The translations under genes and the position numbers were made by a program. A stretch of 11,062 nt of DNA from Hydrogenothermaceae bacterium (GTDB lineage Bacteria; Aquificota; Aquificia; Aquificales; Hydrogenothermaceae), in contig JALUFA010000118.1 in the NCBI GenBank assembly GCA_027052485.1, positions 1 through 11,062 of the forward strand, given 5' to 3'. The notes under the pieces were generated by a model, which saw nothing but the letters and a program-made list of their open reading frames with translations, ran no database searches and was not told the origin of the DNA. Below, piece by piece: positions 1 to 6,576 of the stretch (positions are counted from its first letter, which is position 1; every line of letters starts with the position of its first letter).

Positions 1-78
1 GTCGTAGCCTGACTGTTTGGCAAGTCTGTTTATCTTGCTGTTTAGCATAAGGTTTTCGTCTATTATCAAAATCTTCAT
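1..78 (-). CDS. Response-regulator receiver-like protein, N-terminal fragment
   Basis: Only the first 26 codons lie in the window; the gene runs off the left edge. The start is ATG at 78-76, preceded on the minus strand by an AGGAGA-type ribosome binding site at about 84-89. The peptide opens MKILIIDENLML and continues to a GYD motif, which is the pattern of a receiver (CheY-like) domain: beta-strand 1 followed by the acidic pair, here Asp7-Glu8, that helps bind Mg2+, then helix 1. The phospho-acceptor aspartate would lie outside the window, so phosphorylation and any output domain cannot be judged. It is transcribed divergently from the block starting at 174. Other proteins with a short Rossmann-like start could look similar over 26 residues. 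Confidence 0.55.
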   Translation of the reverse strand, partial: MKILIIDENLMLNSKINRLAKQSGYD

Positions 79-173
79 CCTCTTCTCCTAAACGATTTTT
101 GGTAAGTAAGGTATCAGAAAACAACTTGATATAAAATTTATCTAATCATACTTTTTCAGCAAGGAATAGGCTA
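79..173. promoter_or_regulatory. Divergent intergenic region, probable promoter zone
   Basis: This 95-bp AT-rich gap separates the leftward receiver-like gene from the rightward block and should contain promoters for both. On the plus strand TTGATA at 126-131 with CATACT at 147-152 (15-bp spacing) is a weak sigma-70-like candidate; TATAAA at 130-135 is an alternative -10. AAGGA at 161-165 is the ribosome binding site for the gene at 174. No convincing operator palindrome or riboswitch fold was seen. Confidence 0.35.
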
Positions 174-500
174 ATGAACGATAAAGTGTCTGTTTTAGTT
201 GAGTTTTCAATGTTTCCCACAGACGTTGGAGAAAGTAAAAGTAAGTACGTAAGCCGTATTATAAAGATGATAGAAGAAGAAGGAGTACCGTACAAGCTTA
301 CTCCAATGTCTACCGTTTTTGAGGTTGACAGTGTAAAAAGGGCAAATGAGATTGTAGAAAAAGCCTATAAGCAGCTTGAACCAGACTGTAATAGGGTTTA
401 CACGGTTATAAAGATGGATATAAGAAAAGGGAAAGAAAACAGGCTAGAGGGAAAGATTAAGTCTGTTGAAGAAAAGCTTGGGAAAGAGGTTAGCAAGTGA
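174..500 (+). CDS. MTH1187/DUF77-family thiamine-binding protein
   Basis: This 108-residue protein matches the MTH1187/YkoF-like family (UPF0045/DUF77), small ferredoxin-fold proteins, some of which bind thiamine or related pyrimidines; the ligand here is inferred from the family only. Seen in the sequence: the N-terminal strand with EFSMFPTD at 10-17, the following Ser-rich turn and YVSRI at 25-29, then YKLTPMSTVFE at 40-50, the two hallmark blocks. Length is typical for the single-domain members, which usually assemble as tetramers. ATG at 174 has AAGGA at 161-165. The stop overlaps the GTG start of the Rad50-like gene by four bases (GTGA), so the two are probably translationally coupled. 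No thiamine gene is nearby, so context does not confirm the ligand. Confidence 0.85.
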   Translation: MNDKVSVLVEFSMFPTDVGESKSKYVSRIIKMIEEEGVPYKLTPMSTVFEVDSVKRANEIVEKAYKQLEPDCNRVYTVIKMDIRKGKENRLEGKIKSVEEKLGKEVSK

Positions 501-3181
501 TACTTAAAAAACTCAGTTTAAAGAACTTTTTAGCCCACACAGACACAGAGGTTGAGTTTGCAGAAAACGGACTTACCGCCTTTATAGGAGATAACGGTGC
601 GGGAAAAACGTCAATAATAGAAGGGATATACTTTGCCCTTTTTGGAAAATCTACAAAGGGAAAAAGCCAGCGAGATTTAGTCCAGTGGGGTAAAGGTGGG
701 GGCGTTGTAGAGCTTGAGTTTCAAAAAGGTAAAGACACGTACGTTGTAAGAAGAGAAATAAAACTGTCTGGAAGGTCTGCAAACTCCCAGTCAGTCGTAT
801 ATAAGTATGAAAACGGCGTAAAAAAACCCTACTTCCAAAAACATGTAAATGAAGAACTGTTAAAACTGCTAGACTTCAACTACAAAACCTTTCTAAACTC
901 TATTCTCGTAAAGCAGGGTGATATAGAAGGACTTATAAACCTAACGCCTTCTAAAAGGTCAGAAGTGTTTGAAGACCTTCTTGATATGAGCCTATATCAG
1001 ATACTTACAGAGTTTTACAAAGAAAAGATTAGAGCCCTAAAGAACAAGCTTGAAGGGATAAGAACAAACATTGAAGATGAAAATCAGCTTGAGGAGGAAC
1101 TAGAAAAGCTAAAAGAAGAAAAGGGAAAACTGGAAGCGCAAAAACAAGAGCTAGAAAGAGAAAAACAGGAGCTAGAGGAAAAGCTAAGACATCTGGAAGA
1201 GCAGATACAAAAAACAGAAGAAGAAAGAAGAAGGTACGTTGAGATAAAAAGTAAGATAGAAAAGGGAAACGAGTATATTCAAGAACTTGAAGACCAGATA
1301 AACGGTGTAAAAGAAAAATTACAGAAACTCCAAAAGGCAAAAGAAAAACTTCCAATCCTGCAGGAAAAGGCAGACCAGCACAAAGAAAAGCAGCAGCTTT
1401 TAAATTCTATACTGGAAAGGGAAAAACTACAGGAAAAGCTAAGCTGGATAGAAAGAGAGCTTGAAGAGTTTAAAAACCAAAAACAGATATACCAACAGCT
1501 AAAAGAACTGGCTAAAGAGTTTGAAGAAAAACAAAAGCAGATGCAGCATCTACAGGAAAGCCTCCAGAGATTAGCCCAAAAGGAAGGGACGATAAACGCA
1601 ATAAAAAACCAGATAGAGCAGGAAAGGAAAGTACTAAAAGAGACAAGAGAGGAAGCGTTAAAGCTTGCAAAACAGCTAACCCAGATAAAGAGAATTTACA
1701 AAACCTTAGAGCTTAACCCTGTGCTTGCTCCTACAATGATAAGAGACGGAGAAACAATAATATCCCAGTACCAGCAACAACTGGAAGAACTGGCAAAGCA
1801 GATTAGCAGCTTATCAGCCAAAATAAAACTGATAGACGAACAGCTACAAAACGTTTCATCCCTTGAGGGTGAGTGTCCTACCTGCCTTCAGCCTCTAGAA
1901 AACCACAGAAAAGAGCAGATAATAAAAGACCTTACAACACAAAAGGAAAAACTTCAGGCCGAAAAAGCACAGCTTGAAGAGCAGTACCTAAAGCTTAAAG
2001 AAAGAATAGAAAAGGAAAAAACTATCCTTGAGCTTTTAAGGGAGTTTGACGAGTTTTATAAAAAACATAAAGAAGCAGACCAAAAGGTTCAAAAACTAAA
2101 AAGCGAGCTTTTTGTCCTACAGAGGGAGCTTGAAAAATCCCATGAGCTAAAAGAACAGCTACAGCATATACAAAACTTTCTAAAAGAGCACGAAGAAGAT
2201 TACCTCAAATACCAGCAGGCAAAGAGGTTTTTAAAGTCAAAAAAAGACCAAGTTCAAGCTCTAAAAGAACAGAAAGAAAAAATTGAAGAAAAACTAAAAA
2301 CCTTACCACAGATAGAGCAGTCGGTAGAGCAGCTAAAACAAGAAGTAGCAGAGCTTGAGCCGTACTACAGAAAACTAATCCAGATACAGGAAGCATTAAA
2401 CAGGGAAGAAGAGCTAAAAAATGAGCTTGAAAAGCTGGTGAAAAAGAAGGAGAAGGCAGATAAAAAACTTGAGGAACTTAAAGCCTCTCTTCCAGACATA
2501 CAAAGCATACAGGAGCTGTTATTAAGGCTACAGCAGGAAAGAAAATATCTACAGGAAAGTATTCAGCAGCTTAACCAAAAACTTATTGACCTTTCCCAGC
2601 AGTTAGGGCAGATAAACGCCCAGATAAAATCTATACAGGAAAAACTCCAAACGATAAACAAGGTTAAAAGCCAGCAGCAACAGATACAAAAACAGATTGA
2701 GGCATACGAAAGGGTGGTATTTGCTCTTGGGCCAGAAGGCATTCAAAAACTGATAAGAGAAAATGCCCTTTACAACCTTCCTAAACTGGTAAACAGTCTT
2801 TTTAGCTACTTTGGCTTTCCATTCAATCAGGTAAAGTTTGATGAGAAGTTTGACATAAAAATCCTAGCTCCTACAGCAGAAAGAAGAGACAGGTACATAT
2901 CAGTTGATGCCCTTAGTGGAGGTCAAAAAGTAGCACTTGGGCTTGCTCTAAGACTAGCCCTTAGCAGATTCTTAGGAGAAAAGTCAGACTTTATCATTCT
3001 AGACGAGCCTACCATTCACCTAGACCAGTACAGACGGGAAGAGCTAGTAAACATCCTCTTAAAGCTAAAGGATAGAAACTTTTTAAAACAGATGATAGTT
3101 ATAACCCACGATAGGGAGCTTGAAGATGCCGCAGATAGGATTTACTACGTAAATAAAGGACAGGTGGAGTTGGTAGAATGA
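497..3181 (+). CDS. Rad50/SbcC-type SMC ATPase, DNA double-strand break repair
   Basis: An 894-residue ABC/SMC ATPase expected to pair with an Mre11/SbcD nuclease and process DNA ends. The N-terminal lobe has Walker A GDNGAGKTS at 31-39 and a Q-loop region near SILVKQGDIEGL (about 136-147). A very long Glu/Lys/Gln-rich coiled coil runs from about 190 to 740 and is interrupted by a zinc hook, CPTC, with Cys460 and Cys463. The C-terminal lobe has the signature LSGGQ at 806-810, Walker B FIILDEP ending in Asp836-Glu837, and the H-loop His871. All ATPase elements are intact. Length is close to archaeal Rad50 and shorter than E. coli SbcC (just over 1,000). Start is GTG at 497 with GAGG at 486-489. 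No mre11/sbcD is adjacent, so the partner must be encoded elsewhere. It overlaps coaBC by four bases (ATGA). Coding strand is strongly purine-biased, creating spurious open frames opposite. Confidence 0.93.
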   Translation: MILKKLSLKNFLAHTDTEVEFAENGLTAFIGDNGAGKTSIIEGIYFALFGKSTKGKSQRDLVQWGKGGGVVELEFQKGKDTYVVRREIKLSGRSANSQSVVYKYENGVKKPYFQKHVNEELLKLLDFNYKTFLNSILVKQGDIEGLINLTPSKRSEVFEDLLDMSLYQILTEFYKEKIRALKNKLEGIRTNIEDENQLEEELEKLKEEKGKLEAQKQELEREKQELEEKLRHLEEQIQKTEEERRRYVEIKSKIEKGNEYIQELEDQINGVKEKLQKLQKAKEKLPILQEKADQHKEKQQLLNSILEREKLQEKLSWIERELEEFKNQKQIYQQLKELAKEFEEKQKQMQHLQESLQRLAQKEGTINAIKNQIEQERKVLKETREEALKLAKQLTQIKRIYKTLELNPVLAPTMIRDGETIISQYQQQLEELAKQISSLSAKIKLIDEQLQNVSSLEGECPTCLQPLENHRKEQIIKDLTTQKEKLQAEKAQLEEQYLKLKERIEKEKTILELLREFDEFYKKHKEADQKVQKLKSELFVLQRELEKSHELKEQLQHIQNFLKEHEEDYLKYQQAKRFLKSKKDQVQALKEQKEKIEEKLKTLPQIEQSVEQLKQEVAELEPYYRKLIQIQEALNREEELKNELEKLVKKKEKADKKLEELKASLPDIQSIQELLLRLQQERKYLQESIQQLNQKLIDLSQQLGQINAQIKSIQEKLQTINKVKSQQQQIQKQIEAYERVVFALGPEGIQKLIRENALYNLPKLVNSLFSYFGFPFNQVKFDEKFDIKILAPTAERRDRYISVDALSGGQKVALGLALRLALSRFLGEKSDFIILDEPTIHLDQYRREELVNILLKLKDRNFLKQMIVITHDRELEDAADRIYYVNKGQVELVE

Positions 3182-4359
3182 TTTTAAAGGATAAAAATGT
3201 AATCGTTGGAGTTACGGCCTCAATTTCCGCTTATAAGGCTTGTGAGCTTGTAAGGGCACTACAGAAAGACGGTGCAACTGTAAGGGTGGCACTTACCCCA
3301 AGGGCTAGAGAGTTTGTTGGTGAGATGACATTTAAAGCGTTAACAGGTGAAGAGGTTCTGTGGGACTGGCGAAGCGGTAAAACCTCGTTGGAGCATATCT
3401 ACTGGGCTAGATGGGCTGATGCTTTTGCCATAGCTCCTGTAAGTGCTAACACTTTGGCAAAGTTAAGGTTTGGTATGGCAGATAACTTTTTAACAACCCT
3501 AGCCCTAGCCTATGACAAGCCTATCGTCCTAGCACCTGCCATGAATACAAAGATGTTTGAAAATGTGGCAACACAGGAAAACCTAAAAGCCCTCTCAGAA
3601 AGAGGACACATCATAGTTGACCCCGCCTGTGGTGAGCTGGCATGTGGAGAGGAAGGGGCAGGAAAACTGGCAGATGTGGAGGACATAAAAACTGCCATTT
3701 TGTACGCAATTTTTGAAAAACCTCTAAAGGGTAAGAAAGTCCTTATAACTGCAGGGGGAACCAGAGAGTTTTTTGATCCTATCAGATACATATCAAACAA
3801 CTCATCTGGAAAACTGGGGCATGAGCTTGCAAAATGGGCTTACATTCTAGGAGCAGATAAGGTTTATCTAGTTTCAGCTCCAACCTGTGAGAGGAAGCCT
3901 TACTGCGTTGAAAGGTACACCGTAAACTCGGCAGATGAGATGTATCAAAAGGTCATGGAATTTGTAGATGATGTTGATGTTATCATTATGAATGCAGCTG
4001 TTGCTGACTTTAAGCCTACATCCTACAGCTCAAAAAAACTGAAAAAAGACAGTCAAGAACTTACAATAACCTTAGAGCCAAACGTAGATATACTAAACGA
4101 GCTAGGAAAGAGAAAAAAAGAAGGACAAATCCTCATAGGTTTTGCAGCCGAAACGGAAGACTTAGAAAAAAACGCAGTACAAAAGCTTAAGAAAAAAAAC
4201 CTCGATGCTATTGTTGCAAACAAAACAGAAGTGTTTAGCAGTGATGTTTTCAGTGGAAAAATAATCTTTAAGGATGGAAGCATTTTAGAAATCCCTCCTA
4301 TTCCAAAAGATGAGGCAGCTTATCGGATTTTAAAAGAGATTTTTTCTAAAATCAGATGA
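3178..4359 (+). CDS. coaBC: Bifunctional phosphopantothenoylcysteine decarboxylase / phosphopantothenate-cysteine ligase
   Basis: This 393-residue protein carries out two consecutive steps of coenzyme A synthesis in the cytosol: joining 4'-phosphopantothenate to cysteine, then decarboxylating the product to 4'-phosphopantetheine. The N-terminal CoaC flavoprotein half (about 1-180) shows GVTASISAYKA at 11-21, the likely catalytic His73, the PAMN motif starting at Pro120, and LACGEEG with Cys156, equivalent to the conserved active-site cysteine. The C-terminal CoaB half (about 185-393) shows ITAGGTREFFDPIRYISN from 190, AAVADFKP at 273-280, a lysine cluster at 286-290 and GFAAETE at 321-327. 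Length matches full-size Dfp proteins and all key motifs are intact. Start ATG overlaps the rad50 stop (ATGA), with GGAG at 3166-3169; its own stop overlaps the next start in the same way. Confidence 0.96.
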   Translation: MILKDKNVIVGVTASISAYKACELVRALQKDGATVRVALTPRAREFVGEMTFKALTGEEVLWDWRSGKTSLEHIYWARWADAFAIAPVSANTLAKLRFGMADNFLTTLALAYDKPIVLAPAMNTKMFENVATQENLKALSERGHIIVDPACGELACGEEGAGKLADVEDIKTAILYAIFEKPLKGKKVLITAGGTREFFDPIRYISNNSSGKLGHELAKWAYILGADKVYLVSAPTCERKPYCVERYTVNSADEMYQKVMEFVDDVDVIIMNAAVADFKPTSYSSKKLKKDSQELTITLEPNVDILNELGKRKKEGQILIGFAAETEDLEKNAVQKLKKKNLDAIVANKTEVFSSDVFSGKIIFKDGSILEIPPIPKDEAAYRILKEIFSKIR

Positions 4360-4733
4360 AAAAATGCAAAAACCTTTGTATCCTTGCCCTGTTTTTAAAC
4401 GCTATTGGCCCTACCCTTTCCTTTTTTTCATTAACCACCCAGTCTGGATACAGCGAAAGTAGGGCTCTGTTTTACTCAGTAGCAACTTATCTTTTAGACC
4501 TGCTAAGTATCGCAGTTTTTGCGATAGTTCTTAACAAGATGGAAAACCTTTCCTTAGAAAAAGCCATACAGATTTCAATCATTGTTTACATTTCCCTCTG
4601 GTTGTTTGATGTTGTAGACCTTTTTCAGCCATTGAGACCTTTAAGCAATTTGGGACTGATTTTTTCATTATGGCTGCTTTACAGAAAGTTGAAAACCTTA
4701 GGGCTGGAGATAAATTCTTTTTTTATATGTTGA
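4356..4733 (+). CDS. Small multi-pass membrane protein, 125 aa as read, probably frameshifted
   Basis: Family not recognised. The 125-residue product has hydrophobic stretches at about 7-26, 38-60, 70-90 and 96-110, so it looks like a three- or four-helix inner-membrane protein. The ATG start overlaps the coaBC stop (ATGA) and has no clear Shine-Dalgarno sequence, which fits translational coupling. The reading frame stops at TGA 4731-4733 just after a run of seven T at 4718-4724. In the -1 frame coding continues from this run to TAA 4820-4822, adding 32 residues with another hydrophobic helix and giving about 155 residues. That end lies one base before the khtT ATG, matching the compact style of this operon; the shorter reading leaves a 90-base gap. 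Either the gene uses slippage, it is damaged, or a T was lost in sequencing. Position before khtTU might hint at a transport role, but that is speculation. Confidence 0.7.
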   Translation: MKKCKNLCILALFLNAIGPTLSFFSLTTQSGYSESRALFYSVATYLLDLLSIAVFAIVLNKMENLSLEKAIQISIIVYISLWLFDVVDLFQPLRPLSNLGLIFSLWLLYRKLKTLGLEINSFFIC

Positions 4734-4822
4734 TTTTTATACTTCTGTATGCCGTTGACGGGCTTATAGCTGAACTTATAGCAACAAATCCTTACATAAA
4801 AAAGATAATTGGAGGTGATTAA
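4670..4822 (+). CDS. -1 frame continuation of the small membrane protein, or separate 50-aa ORF
   Basis: This frame is open from 4610 and could start on its own at ATG 4670, giving 50 residues: a polar start, a hydrophobic helix (YMLIFILLYAVDGLIAELIA) and a basic end. The candidate start has no Shine-Dalgarno sequence and lies inside the preceding gene, so an independent small gene is less likely than a C-terminal extension reached by a -1 shift at the T7 run (4718-4724). After such a shift the joined sequence continues from TAT at 4724. The stop TAA overlaps the end of the khtT ribosome binding region. Confidence 0.5.
   Translation: MAALQKVENLRAGDKFFFYMLIFILLYAVDGLIAELIATNPYIKKIIGGD
4718..4724 (+). 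other. T7 homopolymer, in-phase -1 slippery heptamer
   Basis: Codons of the upstream gene are read as TCT TTT TTT ATA across this run, so the bases form T_TTT_TTT, the X_XXY_YYZ arrangement that allows both tRNAs to slip back one base. The run could equally support RNA polymerase slippage (one extra U) or be a miscounted homopolymer. The frame entered by a one-base shift is the one that stays open to 4822. I saw no strong stem-loop just downstream, so an assembly error or transcriptional slippage is at least as likely as ribosomal frameshifting. Confidence 0.5.
4811..4819 (+). promoter_or_regulatory. Strong Shine-Dalgarno sequence fixing the khtT start
   Basis: GGAGGTGAT is a near-complete complement to the 3' end of 16S rRNA and lies eight bases (counted from GGAGG) before ATG 4824. 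It decides against the in-frame upstream TTG at 4809, which overlaps the motif itself. Confidence 0.85.
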
Positions 4823-4823
4823 A

Positions 4824-5312
4824 ATGGAGTTTAAGGAGACAGACTTACCCGGGATTGGTAAAAAGTTTACCATTATCACATCCCACGGCGACAAAATCAC
4901 AGTGGTAATCCACGTAACAGGAAAAAGGGAGCTTTTCATCTTTGAGGAGGATGATTATGATGACCCACTGTGCGATGTGGTGCTAACAGAAGAAGAGGCA
5001 AACCAGCTAGGTTCCGTTCTTATGGGAGCTTACTTTAAACCAGAACAAGAGAAAGATAAAGAACTATTTTTACAAAACCTTGCAATTGAGTGGGTAAAAG
5101 TAGAAAAAGGTTCACCTTTAGTAGGAAAATCCCTTAAAGAGCTTGAGATAAGAAAGAAAACCGGAGTAACTGTTATATCCATAATCAGAGGAGATGAAAC
5201 AATAACAAACCCTCTACCTGATGAGGTTATACAGGAAGGGGATATTCTCGTCCTTATAGGCTCGCGAGACCAGATAGAAAGATTTTTCAAGGAGTTTGGT
5301 ATAAATGCATAA
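4824..5312 (+). CDS. khtT: KhtT-like regulatory subunit of a K+/H+ antiporter (RCK_C/TrkA_C domain)
   Basis: This 162-residue soluble protein resembles Bacillus KhtT, which binds the antiporter KhtU on the cytosolic side and controls K+ efflux in response to nucleotides and pH. Seen in the sequence: the N-terminal KhtT hallmark ETDLPGIGKKF at 5-15, a beta-rich N-terminal domain to about 85, IEWVKVEKGSPLVGKSL at 88-104 leading into an RCK_C (TrkA_C) domain to about 160, with QEGDILVLIGSRDQI at 137-151 as the typical end of the fold. Length matches KhtT (about 165). ATG 4824 is chosen over the longer in-frame frame from TTG 4809 because a strong ribosome binding site at 4811-4819 sits in the extension, and because the family starts close to the PGIGKKF motif. 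It overlaps the antiporter gene by eight bases, strongly supporting a two-subunit system. Confidence 0.9.
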   Translation: MEFKETDLPGIGKKFTIITSHGDKITVVIHVTGKRELFIFEEDDYDDPLCDVVLTEEEANQLGSVLMGAYFKPEQEKDKELFLQNLAIEWVKVEKGSPLVGKSLKELEIRKKTGVTVISIIRGDETITNPLPDEVIQEGDILVLIGSRDQIERFFKEFGINA

Positions 5313-6510
5313 TGACCTGAACCTGCCATTTTTACTTCTGTTTGGGATTGTAAGTATTATCCTATTTTTCTCAGGATATATAGGAAAGCTAGTCAGGTTT
5401 CCAACCATTATATTTTTCATCCTGTCAGGGTTAATTCTTGGGAACATCGTCCATCAGGAAGAAGTAATAGAAAAGTTCAGTGAGCTTGGTATTGTACTGC
5501 TATTCTTCTATCTAGGATTAGAGTTTAACTTTGAGAGGGCTATACAGACTGGAAAACGTATCTGGTCTGTTGGTCTTCTTGACTTTTTCTTTGGTTTTGT
5601 TGTTATTTTTGTTGTTATAAAACTCCTTGAATTTGACCTTTTTACAGCACTCATCGCTGGCGGTATAGCGTATGCCTCATCATCTGCTATAACCTCAAAG
5701 ATACTCGTTGACACCCACAGGATTGCGAACCCAGAAACAGAGCTAATCCTTGGCCTTATGGTTTTTGAGGACATAGTAGCGCCAATTCTTCTTGCAATAA
5801 TATCCGCCTTTGCCTCAGGAGGAAACTTATCATTCCTAACAATAGGAATAATCTTTGCCAAGATTTTTGCCGTATTCTTTGCAGTATTTCTAATCAGTAA
5901 GTACTTAAAAAATCCTCTCAGTAGGTTTATAGACTCGTTTATTGAGGAAGATATTTTTATTCTCTTTGCATTTGGTATTGTGGTTCTTGCATCAGGGTTT
6001 ACCCAGTACATAGGACTTTCGGAGGCTTTAGGGGCTTTTTTAGTTGGCGTTCTTATGGCTGAAGCCGGAAAGGAAGAGGAAGTTGAAAAAGCCCTATACT
6101 CAATAAAAGACCTTGCAGTTGCACTGTTTTTCATGTTTTTTGGAGCATCTATACACTTTACGGCCTCAGACTTTAACAGTAAGCTGATATTAGCCCTTGT
6201 GGTGATTGTAGTACTGTCGATAATAGGAAAGTTCTTAACCGGCTTTATTGGAGGGCTTATTTATGGCCTTTCAAAGAGGGCTTCTGCGATTGTGGGCTTT
6301 TCCATTATCAACAGAGGTGAGTTCTCTATCGTGATGTCAAAGTTTGCCCATCCTCAACACATACCAGTGGTTGGCCTGTACGTCTTAATAATGGCATTCA
6401 TAGGTATAATAACCGCCCAGTTTGCACCAAAACTAGCAAATCTACTCTTCCCAAAGAAAGCGAAGAAGAAAAAGAAGAAAAAGAAGATAGAAAAGCCATC
6501 TTACGTGTAG
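5305..6510 (+). CDS. khtU: KhtU-like CPA2-family K+(Na+)/H+ antiporter
   Basis: A 401-residue integral membrane protein of the monovalent cation:proton antiporter-2 family, expected to exchange cytosolic K+ (or Na+) for protons under control of KhtT. It shows about 11-13 hydrophobic segments across residues 8-380. Family signatures visible include the LGIVLLFFYLGLEF block (61-74), the SSSAITSKIL segment (125-134), VFEDIVAPILL (153-163) with acidic residues Glu155-Asp156 in the place of the ion-binding acidic pair, SEALGAFLVGVLMAE (239-253), and NRGEFSIV (336-343). It lacks the large cytoplasmic RCK_N domain of KefB/KefC; gating is supplied by the separate KhtT protein. The C-terminus is unusual: eight consecutive lysines at 387-394 within a very basic tail. 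It is the last gene of this block; no terminator hairpin was found before 6577. The transported ion is not certain from sequence. Confidence 0.88.
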   Translation: MHNDLNLPFLLLFGIVSIILFFSGYIGKLVRFPTIIFFILSGLILGNIVHQEEVIEKFSELGIVLLFFYLGLEFNFERAIQTGKRIWSVGLLDFFFGFVVIFVVIKLLEFDLFTALIAGGIAYASSSAITSKILVDTHRIANPETELILGLMVFEDIVAPILLAIISAFASGGNLSFLTIGIIFAKIFAVFFAVFLISKYLKNPLSRFIDSFIEEDIFILFAFGIVVLASGFTQYIGLSEALGAFLVGVLMAEAGKEEEVEKALYSIKDLAVALFFMFFGASIHFTASDFNSKLILALVVIVVLSIIGKFLTGFIGGLIYGLSKRASAIVGFSIINRGEFSIVMSKFAHPQHIPVVGLYVLIMAFIGIITAQFAPKLANLLFPKKAKKKKKKKKIEKPSYV

Positions 6511-6539
6511 GGGGTATAAATTTTATCAATTTAGCTATA

Positions 6540-6548
6540 TGTTAAAAT
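6540..6548 (+). promoter_or_regulatory. Extended -10 promoter upstream of the KamA-like gene
   Basis: TGTTAAAAT contains the TGn extension followed by TAAAAT (6543-6548), about 28 bases before the start codon. A weak -35 could be ATTTTA at 6520-6525 (17-bp spacing). The 66-bp gap after the antiporter gene is very AT-rich and contains no other obvious signal. The extended -10 would compensate for a poor -35. It implies independent expression of the two genes that follow. Confidence 0.45.
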
Positions 6549-6564
6549 TATCATTAAATTAAAT

Positions 6565-6572
6565 AAGGAGGT
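6565..6572 (+). promoter_or_regulatory. Strong Shine-Dalgarno sequence for the KamA-like gene
   Basis: AAGGAGGT lies five bases (from GGAGG) before ATG 6577. It is much stronger than most ribosome binding sites in the window and suggests high translation of this gene. Confidence 0.85.
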
Positions 6573-6576
6573 TTTT

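Noticed and set aside
1029..1355. A 108-codon open frame on the minus strand inside the Rad50 coiled coil, Leu/Phe-rich and apparently membrane-like
   Set aside because: The purine-rich Glu/Lys codons of the coiled coil read as Phe/Leu on the other strand; this is a composition artefact.
1081..2700. Many short recurring CAG/GAA/AAA-rich words in the Rad50 gene, at first resembling a DNA repeat region
   Set aside because: They reflect the heptad-like Glu/Lys/Gln coiled-coil protein, with no regular repeat unit or spacer as in CRISPR or tandem arrays.
4809..4823. Upstream TTG start that would lengthen KhtT by five residues
   Set aside because: It overlaps the strong Shine-Dalgarno sequence that serves ATG 4824, and the KhtT family begins close to the PGIGKKF motif.
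5508..6134. A 208-codon open frame on the minus strand inside khtU
   Set aside because: It is antisense to clear antiporter coding sequence, has Ser/Ile/Arg/Lys-rich low-information content and no ribosome binding site or family motif.
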